From positions 1 through 21,282 of the forward strand of contig CAJWER010000019.1 in NCBI GenBank assembly GCA_913030785.1: a DNA stretch of 21,282 nt. The letters run 5' to 3'. The translations under genes and the position numbers were made by a program. Position 1 is the first letter of the stretch, and every line of letters begins with the position of its first letter. Of this stretch, positions 6,407 through 13,211 are shown one piece after another. The stretch comes from an uncultured Chloroflexota bacterium (GTDB lineage: Bacteria; Chloroflexota; Dehalococcoidia; Lucifugimonadales; CAJWER01). A model generated the notes under the pieces. The model saw only the letters and a program-made list of their open reading frames with translations. It was not told where the DNA came from and did no database searches.

Positions 6407-9400
6407 ATGGCTAGCGTGGACGTTCTCGGCGGCATCATGAACTGGCGAAACATCGGGCCTTTCCGGGGTGGGCGTGTCGTGGCAGTAGCCGGGCACCCGA
6501 CGGACTCGAATGTCTTCTACTTCGGTGCGTGCGCCGGGGGCGTCTGGAAGTCCACCGATGGCGGTACATACTGGGAAAACGTCTCGGACGGCGACTTCAC
6601 CACCGCCTCTGTGGGCGCCATCGCGGTAGCCAAATCCGACCCCAACGTTGTTTACGCCGGCACCGGCGAAGCGTGCATCCGGGTCGACGTGACCCATGGC
6701 GACGGCGTGTACCGCTCCAACGACGGCGGTGCGACGTGGAAGAACCTTGGGCTCAAGGACACACGCCACATCTCTCGCGTCAGGGTCCATCCCTCAAATC
6801 CCGATATTGTGTACGTCGCCGCGCTGGGACACGCCTTCGGGGCCAACGAGGAGCGAGGGGTCTTCCGTAGTAAAAACGGCGGCGCGAACTGGGAGCGCGT
6901 GCTCTACAAGAGCGATGTGGCAGGGGCCGCCGATCTCGTCATAGACCCAACAAATCCCCGACGACTCTATGCTACCCTGTGGCAGGGCAAACGTTCCTTC
7001 TGGGACATGAATAGCGGCGGTCCCGACTCCGGGGTCTACAGGTCAGTCGACGGCGGCGACACCTGGACCGAGATATCAGACAATTCTGGACTGCCCGACG
7101 GACTGAAAGGGCGCATGGGCGTGGCAGCCTCCGCTGCAAAGTCCGGGCGCATCTGGGTGCTGATCGAAGCCGAACACGGCGGCCTGTTCCGCTCCGACGA
7201 CGGCGGCGAAACCTTCGAGAAGGTCAACGACACAGAAGACGTACGATCGAGGCCCTGGTACTACACCCACGTCTTCGCCGACCCCACAGACGCCGAAACA
7301 GTGTGGGTGCTGGCGATGCAGTCCCTCAAGTCCACCAACGGCGGGCGCACATTCGAAAAGATCACGACGCCCCACGGCGACAACCACGACCTGTGGATCG
7401 ACCCTCGCAATCCCCTCAGAATGATCAATGGCAACGACGGCGGCGCATGCGTCACCTACAACGGCGCCGAGACCTGGTCCAGTATCTACAACCAGCCCAC
7501 GTCCGAGATCTACCACGTCGCCACCGACGACCAGTTCCCCTACAGGGTATACGGCACGCAGCAGGACAACTCCGCGGTGTCCGTACCAACTCGGTCCTTC
7601 AAGGGAGCTTTGCTGTGGGAGGACACATACACGGTTGGCCTGTCAGAGTCGGGCAAGATCGCGGTCAAGCCCGGCGACTCCAATATCGTCTACTCCTCAT
7701 ATCCGGGAGGGACGCTGCAACGCTACGACCACGTGACCGGACAGGTTCGGGTCATCATGCCCTGGCCCGAGTACAACCAGAACACCGCCCCCGCCTATTT
7801 CAAGTATCGCTTCGCATGGGAGTTCCCCATAGTAATCTCACCCCACGACCCCGACACCCTCTACATCGGCGGCAATATCGTCTTCCGGTCTCGGGACGAG
7901 GGGACGTCATGGGATCCGGTAAGCCCGGACCTGACGCGCGACGACCGGTCAAAACAGCAACTCTCGGGCCCCATAACATCGGAGGGTCCCTGGGCTGAGA
8001 TGTACTGCACCGTCTACGCCTTCGCCGAGTCGCCCCACGAGCAGGGCGTGCTGTGGGCGGGCAGCGATGACGGCCTGGTCCACCTGTCGCGGGATGGTGG
8101 CGTATCCTGGGCGAACGTGACGCCACCGGGATTGCCGGAGTGGACGCTGGTGTCGTGCATCGAGCCTTCACCCCACGATCCGGCGGCCACGTACGTGGCC
8201 GCCACGCGGTACAAGCTGGACGATAACCGGCCCTTCATTTTCAAGACCCAGGACTACGGCGACACGTGGATCCAGATCACCACTGGCATCCCCGACGACG
8301 ACTTCACCCGCGTCGTGCGAGAGGACCCGGAGAGACCCGACCTGCTCTACGCGGGGACGGAGACCGGCGTGTACGTGTCCCTCGACGGGGGCGAGACGTG
8401 GGACGCACTGCGAGCCAACCTGCCCATAGTACCCATCTACGACCTGCAGGTGAAGGATGGTGATCTAATTGCGGGCACCCACGGACGCTCGTTCTGGATC
8501 CTCGACGACCTGTCCCCGCTGCGTGAACTGACCAAGGACGCCATCTCCGCCCCAGCCCACCTGGTCAAGCCCAGGCGTTACACGAGGCTACTCCGGCAGG
8601 CCGGCTCGATCATGGACGATACCATAGGAAAGCAGTACATGTCCGACGTGCTTGGTCCGCCGATGACGTACCGCCAGGTGGAGACGCCCGGGGGCGGCAG
8701 AGAACGAATCTACCTGAACGCAGGTGCTAACCCGCCGGACGCCGTTTCCGTGTCTTATCACCTCGCGGATGAGCCGGAGGTGGAAGTAGCGATAACCCTC
8801 CGCTCACCATCTGGCGCAGCCATCAAGACCTACTCCACCGAATTGCAGGGCGACGACCGGCTCAATGCACACCAGGGCATGAACCGATTCCAGTGGGATA
8901 CCCGGTATCCGCAGGGCAATGAGCTAGGGGACAAGGCAGGCGCTGTCTCTCCATTCGGAGCGAAGAATACGGGCCCGTTGGCGCCTCCCGGTACCTACAC
9001 CGTCGAGCTTTCAACCGGGGGCAATACTCTCAAGGCGTCCTTCGAGATCGCCGCCGACCCCAGGTCGAATGTCAGCCAGGCGGATCTTGACGCACAGTTT
9101 GCACTGCAAATCGCGATCCGCGACCGATATACAGAAACCCATGACCAGGTGGTCCGAATCCGCAGCCTGCGCGACCAGGCCCAGCAGTGGGCAGCACGAG
9201 CGAAGGGCCACGCCGCGGAGGCTACCCTCGCGGACGCCGCGGCGGTAATCGGAGCGAAGTTGGGCGAGGTGGAGAACGAGTACGTGCCGTTCAGGTCCGC
9301 GGGCACGCAGCCACGAGGAATTCCACTGGGTCTCTACGCGAAACTCAAGGAGCTGATGGGCGTCGTCGCCAGCGCAGATTGGGCTCCGACCAAGCCATCC

Positions 9401-9532
9401 CATGACGTGTTCGAGTCGCTGAACGAACGTCTCGACACTCAGGCCAACGAGTTGCAGCGCATCGTGGACGAGGACGTTGCAGCATTCGCGGAGCTAATCG
9501 CGGAGCACGAAATCCCTGAGATATCGACGTAA
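6407..9532 (+). CDS. VPS10/BNR-repeat (Asp-box) beta-propeller protein
   Basis: A protein of 1041 residues of the family often labelled glycosyl hydrolase, VPS10 domain or WD40/YVTN/BNR-like; catalytic activity is mostly unproven. It opens with NWRNIGPFRGGRVVAV, the usual start of these proteins. At least nine Asp-box motifs (S-x-D-G-G-x-T-W) are spread over about residues 49-660: STDGGTYW, SNDGGATW, SVDGGDTW, SDDGGETF, SRDGGVSW, SLDGGETW and others, giving a large two-propeller body. A beta-sandwich follows (YHLADEPEVEVAI, then MNRFQWDTRYP), then a helical charged C-terminus from about 890. ATG 6407 is chosen for the upstream GGAG (6392-6395); ATG 6437 is an alternative. Codons before 6407 are repeat sequence. 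No signal peptide is visible from either start, odd for a family often exported. Substrate or partner unknown. Confidence 0.88.
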   Translation: MASVDVLGGIMNWRNIGPFRGGRVVAVAGHPTDSNVFYFGACAGGVWKSTDGGTYWENVSDGDFTTASVGAIAVAKSDPNVVYAGTGEACIRVDVTHGDGVYRSNDGGATWKNLGLKDTRHISRVRVHPSNPDIVYVAALGHAFGANEERGVFRSKNGGANWERVLYKSDVAGAADLVIDPTNPRRLYATLWQGKRSFWDMNSGGPDSGVYRSVDGGDTWTEISDNSGLPDGLKGRMGVAASAAKSGRIWVLIEAEHGGLFRSDDGGETFEKVNDTEDVRSRPWYYTHVFADPTDAETVWVLAMQSLKSTNGGRTFEKITTPHGDNHDLWIDPRNPLRMINGNDGGACVTYNGAETWSSIYNQPTSEIYHVATDDQFPYRVYGTQQDNSAVSVPTRSFKGALLWEDTYTVGLSESGKIAVKPGDSNIVYSSYPGGTLQRYDHVTGQVRVIMPWPEYNQNTAPAYFKYRFAWEFPIVISPHDPDTLYIGGNIVFRSRDEGTSWDPVSPDLTRDDRSKQQLSGPITSEGPWAEMYCTVYAFAESPHEQGVLWAGSDDGLVHLSRDGGVSWANVTPPGLPEWTLVSCIEPSPHDPAATYVAATRYKLDDNRPFIFKTQDYGDTWIQITTGIPDDDFTRVVREDPERPDLLYAGTETGVYVSLDGGETWDALRANLPIVPIYDLQVKDGDLIAGTHGRSFWILDDLSPLRELTKDAISAPAHLVKPRRYTRLLRQAGSIMDDTIGKQYMSDVLGPPMTYRQVETPGGGRERIYLNAGANPPDAVSVSYHLADEPEVEVAITLRSPSGAAIKTYSTELQGDDRLNAHQGMNRFQWDTRYPQGNELGDKAGAVSPFGAKNTGPLAPPGTYTVELSTGGNTLKASFEIAADPRSNVSQADLDAQFALQIAIRDRYTETHDQVVRIRSLRDQAQQWAARAKGHAAEATLADAAAVIGAKLGEVENEYVPFRSAGTQPRGIPLGLYAKLKELMGVVASADWAPTKPSHDVFESLNERLDTQANELQRIVDEDVAAFAELIAEHEIPEIST

Positions 9533-9654
9533 AGGCGTCATCAGGTGGTAGAACACGCTTCGCGAGACATTGTGTTTTTGAGAGGTGAGTAATGGTCACT
9601 GCCGATGGATACAAGCTCGACTAAGCTCGCCCGCGAAACAGCATGGTAACAACT

Positions 9655-9697
9655 AGAGCCATGAGTAGGCGGTCTCGGTCGCGCTGCTCATGGCTCT
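9655..9697. repeat. Strong inverted repeat, 14-bp stem
   Basis: AGAGCCATGAGTAG (9655-9668) pairs with CTGCTCATGGCTCT (9684-9697) with one G-T wobble, around a 15-nt loop. It lies about 120 nt after the VPS10/BNR stop and 70 nt before the GNAT start. Only TTGG follows, not a T-run, so an intrinsic terminator is possible but not typical. Confidence 0.65.
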
Positions 9698-9726
9698 TGG
9701 TCCCCTGAGGATCGATGGCCATGAGC

Positions 9727-9756
9727 CCATTTGGTTTGTGGCCATTTTGTTTGTGG
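9727..9756 (+). repeat. 15-bp tandem duplication before the GNAT start
   Basis: CCATTTGGTTTGTGG (9727-9741) is followed directly by CCATTTTGTTTGTGG (9742-9756), 14 of 15 bases identical. It ends 13 nt before the GTG chosen as the GNAT start, so it shapes the leader or core promoter. Confidence 0.7.
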
Positions 9757-9769
9757 AACGAGACCGAAC

Positions 9770-10258
9770 GTGGAATACGGATTTGAAGATGTACTGATCA
9801 CAACCGATAGGCTGGAACTGAGGCCATTTTGCCTCGAAGACGTAGACGACTACTTCGAATACACGAGTGACGCCGAGATGAGCGTCTACACCGTGGCGCC
9901 AAGCCCATTCACTCGTCGGAGGTCAGAGGAGGACGTAGTGGGGTCGATCCTGAACCTCGGCAAGAGCACGCCAAACTTCGCCGTCTTGCAAGACACAAGG
10001 GTGATTGGGGACGTTTGGCTCGACATCAATCAAGGGAGTCGAGCGGGCGAGATCGGTTTCAGCGTCGCCAAGATACACTGGGGCGAATGGCTTGCTTCGG
10101 AGGCTGCTGTGGCTGTTGTCGAGTGGAATTTTACGAGTGGGCGCCTTGCGAAGATTTCGGCCAGGAGCGACCCCCGCAATAGGCGCGCAACAAGAGTCCT
10201 AGAGAAGCTGGCGATGACTCAGGAGGGCGTGCTGCGAATCCACGACATAAGGAACTGA
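9770..10258 (+). CDS. GNAT acetyltransferase (RimJ/RimL type), C-terminus cut by TGA
   Basis: A 162-residue N-acetyltransferase-like protein. It starts with DVLITTDRLELRPF, the typical first strand of RimJ/RimL relatives, and has the acetyl-CoA region GEIGFSVAKIHWGEWLASEA and the late motif RNRRATRVLEKLAM. In the CoA loop the glycine expected in HWGxG is Trp107 (TGG). The frame stops at TGA 10256-10258, but the same frame continues with DRVDYAVYALLQHEW up to TAG 10316-10318, which is the normal last strand and end of this family. The TGA sits where a glycine is common, so GGA to TGA is the simplest history. The protein therefore lacks its last strand unless the stop is read through. GTG 9770 fits the family start; a TTG at 9731 would add translated 15-bp duplication. 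Target substrate unknown. Confidence 0.8.
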   Translation: MEYGFEDVLITTDRLELRPFCLEDVDDYFEYTSDAEMSVYTVAPSPFTRRRSEEDVVGSILNLGKSTPNFAVLQDTRVIGDVWLDINQGSRAGEIGFSVAKIHWGEWLASEAAVAVVEWNFTSGRLAKISARSDPRNRRATRVLEKLAMTQEGVLRIHDIRN

Positions 10259-10348
10259 GACAGGGTCGATTATGCCGTATACGCCCTGCTCCAACACGAG
10301 TGGACCGATGAGGATTAGGCTCGGCTAAGCCTGCCTGAAGAGCGCAAC

Positions 10349-10392
10349 GGAAGGTGAAGGGGCTGGCAATGTTGCTGGTCCCTTCACCTTCC
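10349..10392. terminator. Perfect 13-bp inverted repeat, possible terminator
   Basis: GGAAGGTGAAGGG (10349-10361) and CCCTTCACCTTCC (10380-10392) are perfectly complementary around an 18-nt loop, 31 nt after the end of the GNAT tail. It would form a very stable hairpin at the 3' end of that transcript. No U-run follows, so a role in termination or 3'-end protection is inferred. Confidence 0.5.
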
Positions 10393-10437
10393 TCGCTCGG
10401 CGAGCCTTGCATAAAGAAGTGTCGCGTCGGGATTTAC

Positions 10438-10500
10438 CCTTTGACGAGCTCAAGGCGAACGGCAAATATGGATCTGGGCTCGTAGTGAGCCCGTCGAACC
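10438..10500. repeat. Degenerate palindromic intergenic repeat
   Basis: Left arm at 10438-10462 (CTTTGACGAGCTCAAGGCG is its core) and right arm at 10476-10500 (GTAGTGAGCCCGTCGAACC). The right arm matches the reverse complement of the left arm of the repeat at 11981-12068, so the two are diverged copies in opposite orientation. The minus-strand translation of such repeats gives a familiar spurious peptide, which explains the open frame here. Confidence 0.6.
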
Positions 10501-10616
10501 ACGGACCCCGATCGCGGCCTTTGTGCCAAGCACCGTCGGAGTGAACAGGACCAGACAGCGCCGTGGGATAATCATTTTGCCGACTAAACATGCAATGCGT
10601 GCAACAAAAGCCTAAA

Positions 10617-10646
10617 TTGACATGCCTGCATAGCGCCAGATACAAT
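10617..10646 (+). promoter_or_regulatory. Sigma70-type promoter for the DUF59 gene
   Basis: A perfect TTGACA (10617-10622), an 18-nt spacer and TACAAT (10641-10646). The predicted start near 10653 gives a leader of about 40 nt with GGAGGG at 10682-10687, seven bases before ATG 10694. It probably also drives the Mrp-like gene downstream. Confidence 0.75.
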
Positions 10647-10693
10647 GGAATTAGCGGCACCATAGCCGATTACCGTGGAATGGAGGGTGGCCG

Positions 10694-11008
10694 ATGGCCG
10701 AGACGGCGACTTTGACACAGGATACCGTGCTAGAGGCACTGAAGGACGTATACGACCCAGAGATTCCGGTCAACGTCGTTGACCTCGGGCTCGTCTATGA
10801 CTGTAGTGTCGACGACGGAGATGTATTCGTCAAAATGACCCTCACCTTCGCCGGTTGCGGCATGGGCCCTTACATCGCGCAGCAGGCCGAGTGGCGGATT
10901 GCGGAGATGGACGGCGTCGAAGATGTCGAGGTAGAGATGGTGTATGAGCCGCCCTGGTCCCCGGACATGATTACCGAGGACGGCAAGTCCCAGTTAGGAC
11001 TGGATTAG
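10694..11008 (+). CDS. MIP18/DUF59 (SufT-like) iron-sulfur assembly factor
   Basis: A 104-residue single-domain protein, the usual length for bacterial DUF59 proteins (PaaD/SufT/MIP18 group). These help mature iron-sulfur proteins and are often coded beside Suf or Mrp genes. The family signatures are intact: DPEIPVNVVDLGLVY near residues 21-35, MTLTFAGCGMGP near 48-59 with the conserved cysteine, and YEPPWSPDMI near 84-93. It has a clear ribosome-binding site and a consensus promoter. The next gene is an Mrp/NBP35-like ATPase 122 nt downstream, a pairing seen in many bacteria and consistent with a joint role in cluster transfer. The symbol sufT could be argued, but PaaD-like subgroups cannot be separated by eye. 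The family call is firm. Confidence 0.92.
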   Translation: MAETATLTQDTVLEALKDVYDPEIPVNVVDLGLVYDCSVDDGDVFVKMTLTFAGCGMGPYIAQQAEWRIAEMDGVEDVEVEMVYEPPWSPDMITEDGKSQLGLD

Positions 11009-11015
11009 CTTTCGA

Positions 11016-11035
11016 TTGGGGCCTGCGGTCCCCAA
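11016..11035. terminator. Hairpin after the DUF59 stop
   Basis: TTGGGG (11016-11021) and CCCCAA (11030-11035) form a 6-bp stem with an 8-nt loop, starting 8 nt after the stop codon. It is followed by CCATCTTTGATT rather than a clean T-run. It may attenuate transcription into the Mrp-like gene. A second small hairpin (TCGCTT/AAGCGA, 11058-11073) follows. Confidence 0.35.
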
Positions 11036-11083
11036 CCATCTTTGATTACCTGCCCACTCGCTTTGATAAGCGACCGAAAACAC

Positions 11084-11112
11084 CCGGCTTACTGGTCAGC
11101 CAGTGCAGCCGG
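11084..11112 (+). promoter_or_regulatory. Stem-loop next to the Mrp ribosome-binding site
   Basis: CCGGCT (11084-11089) pairs with AGCCGG (11107-11112), and inside it ACTGG (11091-11095) pairs with CCAGT (11100-11104) around a TCAG loop, giving an 11-bp stem with a small bulge. It ends six bases before the CGGAG (11118-11122) that serves the TTG start at 11131, so folding could affect translation initiation. Regulation is inferred. Confidence 0.4.
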
Positions 11113-11130
11113 ACCTACGGAGCCTGATCT

Positions 11131-11967
11131 TTGACCCAACCTCAGCCCGCCCATCCTCAGGCCGCACAGGCCCGCGCCAGAATCCAGCAGATGAAGCGCT
11201 CCTTCGAGGAAAAGCGCGCCATCACAGACAGCCTTGCAGGGGTCAAACGGACCATCGGCGTCTACAGTGGTAAGGGCGGGGTAGGCAAGACGACCGTCGC
11301 CGTCAACTTGGCAGTCACGTTGGCACAGGAAGGTGCGAGGGTGGGCATCCTGGATGTCGACATCGACTGTCCCAACGTGGTCCGAGCGATGAAGGTCTCG
11401 GAGCCTCCGACAGTCAACGAAGACAAGAAGATGTACCCGCCGGAGCGTTTCGGTGTCCGAATAATGTCGATGGGCTTCTTCCAGAAGGACGAAAAGGAAG
11501 CCATCATCTGGCGCGGTCCGATGGTCCACAACGCCATTAACCAGCTTCTTCAGTCCACCGATTGGGGTGAGCTCGATTACCTCATTGTTGACCTGCCCCC
11601 GGGCACATCGGACTCACCGCTTACGGTCATGCAAACCCTGTCCCTCGACGGCTTCGTGGTCGTTACGACACCCCAAGAACTGTCCAAGGTGGACGCCCTG
11701 CGCTCCATCAACATGATAAAGACGCTGAAGGTGAACGTACTGGGGATCGTCGAGAATTTCTCCGGTGAAATGTTCGGCAGTGGCGCAGGCGAGGAGCTGG
11801 CGTCGGAGCTAGACCTTCCGTTTCTGGGACGGCTGGAACTGCGACCCGACTACCGAGACACGTCACGCCCAACGGTCCTGACCAGCAAGACGGTCCTTGG
11901 AGAATACCAGCAAATAGTGGAGCAAGCCAAGGCAGTACTGGAGACCTTGGCCACCGGGGTGGCATAG
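11131..11967 (+). CDS. Mrp/NBP35-like P-loop ATPase lacking the CPxC motif
   Basis: A 278-residue SIMIBI-class ATPase of the Mrp/ApbC/NBP35 family, which carries and transfers iron-sulfur clusters. The deviant Walker A is SGKGGVGKTT (residues 46-55, signature Lys48 and Lys53). The switch I region is DVDIDCPN (75-82) and Walker B is LIVDLPPGTSD (151-161). The usual Mrp stretch with two metal-binding cysteines (ENMS-x-x-x-CPxC) reads here VENFSGEMFGSGAGEEL, with no cysteine; the only Cys in the protein is Cys80. It therefore cannot bridge a cluster at the dimer interface in the known way. The start is TTG 11131: a TGA lies six bases before it and CGGAG eight bases before. Likely co-transcribed with the DUF59 gene. 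The ATPase family is sure; cluster carriage is doubtful. Confidence 0.88.
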   Translation: MTQPQPAHPQAAQARARIQQMKRSFEEKRAITDSLAGVKRTIGVYSGKGGVGKTTVAVNLAVTLAQEGARVGILDVDIDCPNVVRAMKVSEPPTVNEDKKMYPPERFGVRIMSMGFFQKDEKEAIIWRGPMVHNAINQLLQSTDWGELDYLIVDLPPGTSDSPLTVMQTLSLDGFVVVTTPQELSKVDALRSINMIKTLKVNVLGIVENFSGEMFGSGAGEELASELDLPFLGRLELRPDYRDTSRPTVLTSKTVLGEYQQIVEQAKAVLETLATGVA

Positions 11968-11980
11968 GGCCGGACCGGGT

Positions 11981-12068
11981 GGTTCGACAGGCTCACCATG
12001 AGCGGACGGGGCAGCTCACCGTTCACGCAAACACACTGATTTACCGCTCAGCCTGAGCCTGTCGAAGG
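11981..12068. repeat. Palindromic intergenic repeat between convergent genes
   Basis: The left arm (11981-12005; core TTCGACAGGCTCACCATGAG) and the right arm (12044-12068; core CTCAGCCTGAGCCTGTCGAA) are complementary at about 21 of 25 positions, with a 38-nt centre. It fills the gap between the Mrp-like gene and the convergent toroid gene and could act as a two-way terminator. Copies of this type are frequent intergenic repeats in several bacterial groups; related copies here are at 10438-10500 and 2635-2645. Confidence 0.75.
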
Positions 12069-12092
12069 CCCTTACCCCCACCTGCAGCGCTT

Positions 12093-13073
12093 CTAACCCT
12101 CGCCCACCGCCTGGTAGACCTCGTCGAGCCAGACTACCAATTCTGCCGTGGCGTCGTTTCCGGGCACCCCGTTGCCGAGTTGCGTCTCCCAGAATCCTTC
12201 ATCCGTCTGCGTTTCGATAAGGTTGTCCCCGACCCTGATCGCCATGTCGCGGTATTGCTGCTCACCGGTCAGCGTGTGCATTATCGACGCCGCCCATCCC
12301 AATTTGCCCGCACGCAACAGACTGAAGTGGTAGTCGCCGACGTGATCGGCGAACCGCATGTACTCCCTGGCCAGTGAGAGCCACTCTGGCTCGCCCGTCG
12401 CCTTGTAGAGTCGCGTGAGAAACCCCGCTGCTATTCCCGGATGGAAGAATGATTGGTCGCGTGACTCGTCGCGGGTGAGTACGTACCTGAAATCGTCTCC
12501 GTCCAACACCTCTGTGATCAGGCCTGTCGAACGGCTGTATACCGTGTACATCTCCTCAGGATAGTTGGGCTGGGCTTGCATCATCCTTCTCATCCATTCG
12601 CCCACACCCTCGGCCACGTCCAGCATGCCCGTGTAGATGGCGCACCAGCCGGCGCCGGCCACCACCCACAGATCCTGCTTCGTGTCCATCTCCCGCTCGG
12701 TTGGACTGGAGTAGAAACCGCCGCTCTCGGGGTCCCAGAAGTCCATGATGAACTCCATGCCCCGCTGCGACAGATCGAACTGGCCCATGCGCTGGGCGGC
12801 CTTGATGACCCAGGCGTTGTGGTAGATGTAGTAGTAGCTGTCCATCTCGTTGGCAGGCCGCGGACCGAAGTCGCCGTCCGGGGCAAGCCCATGTTCCCTG
12901 ATCCAGCTCAGCAGACGACTGGCGGCAGCGGACTCACCCGCGACCAGGAGCGCGGCAGGAACCTTGTAATATTCCGTTACGCCCAGCGCCGGGTCGCCGA
13001 AGCTGCCGTCCTCGTGAATATGCTGCATGAGGTAGCGAACACCCTTGTCCCTGGCCTCTTTGAATCTACTCAT
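12093..13073 (-). CDS. Alpha/alpha-toroid protein of unknown function
   Basis: A 326-residue, probably soluble protein. Its helix pairs alternate with motifs such as HEDGSFGDP (near residue 21), ESGGFYSS and DEGFWETQ (near 295). This pattern recalls (alpha/alpha)6 toroids of the prenyltransferase/squalene-cyclase and glycan-epimerase type. Many aromatic and acidic residues line the motifs (DSYYYIYHNAW, DTKQDLWVVAGAGW). I see no DxDD cyclase motif and no certain catalytic residue, so no reaction is assigned. ATG 13073 is preferred over an upstream frame start at 13169 because AGGGAGGGG lies just before it and the extra residues look like intergenic sequence. It is the last gene of the minus-strand series, 138 nt after the ketopantoate reductase stop, with a hairpin repeat between. 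Real gene: sure. Fold: likely. Confidence 0.8.
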   Translation of the reverse strand: MSRFKEARDKGVRYLMQHIHEDGSFGDPALGVTEYYKVPAALLVAGESAAASRLLSWIREHGLAPDGDFGPRPANEMDSYYYIYHNAWVIKAAQRMGQFDLSQRGMEFIMDFWDPESGGFYSSPTEREMDTKQDLWVVAGAGWCAIYTGMLDVAEGVGEWMRRMMQAQPNYPEEMYTVYSRSTGLITEVLDGDDFRYVLTRDESRDQSFFHPGIAAGFLTRLYKATGEPEWLSLAREYMRFADHVGDYHFSLLRAGKLGWAASIMHTLTGEQQYRDMAIRVGDNLIETQTDEGFWETQLGNGVPGNDATAELVVWLDEVYQAVGEG

Positions 13074-13162
13074 GATCCCCTCCCTGTCACTGGATGCCGC
13101 AGAATTTATCACACTATTCAGTGCTGACCCTTCGGGTAACGAGTCGCACCTACCGAAGATCA

Positions 13163-13198
13163 CCCTCACCTCAATCCTCTCCCTCGAAGGGAGAGGAA
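13163..13198. repeat. Dispersed hairpin repeat, second copy
   Basis: CCCTCACCTCAA followed by a perfect 9-bp stem: TCCTCTCCC (13175-13183), a 5-nt loop, GGGAGAGGA (13189-13197). It resembles the copy at 6345-6381. On the minus strand it lies between the ketopantoate reductase stop and the toroid gene start, where it could stop or process the transcript. Confidence 0.65.
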
Positions 13199-13211
13199 GC
13201 CCCGGCCCTGC

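Larger units (their letters stand above)
10259..10693. other. Intergenic region: GNAT tail, inverted repeats, promoter
   Basis: The first 60 nt still encode the in-frame tail of the GNAT family (to 10318). After that I see no gene. The region holds a 13-bp perfect inverted repeat (10349-10392), a small CTCG/CGAG hairpin (10392-10404), the palindromic repeat at 10438-10500 and the promoter at 10617-10646. The long minus-strand open frame across it is translated repeat sequence. Confidence 0.65.

Noticed and set aside
9345..9614. A minus-strand 89-codon frame across the VPS10/BNR stop
   Set aside because: Arg/Pro-rich shadow of the coding strand.
10325..10663. A 112-codon minus-strand frame in the gap before the DUF59 gene
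   Set aside because: Its middle is the translation of the palindromic repeat, a common false ORF, and it crosses the strong promoter and the hairpin.
13074..13169. A 32-codon N-terminal extension of the toroid protein
   Set aside because: The stretch is intergenic-like and touches the hairpin repeat; a strong AGGGAGGGG precedes ATG 13073.
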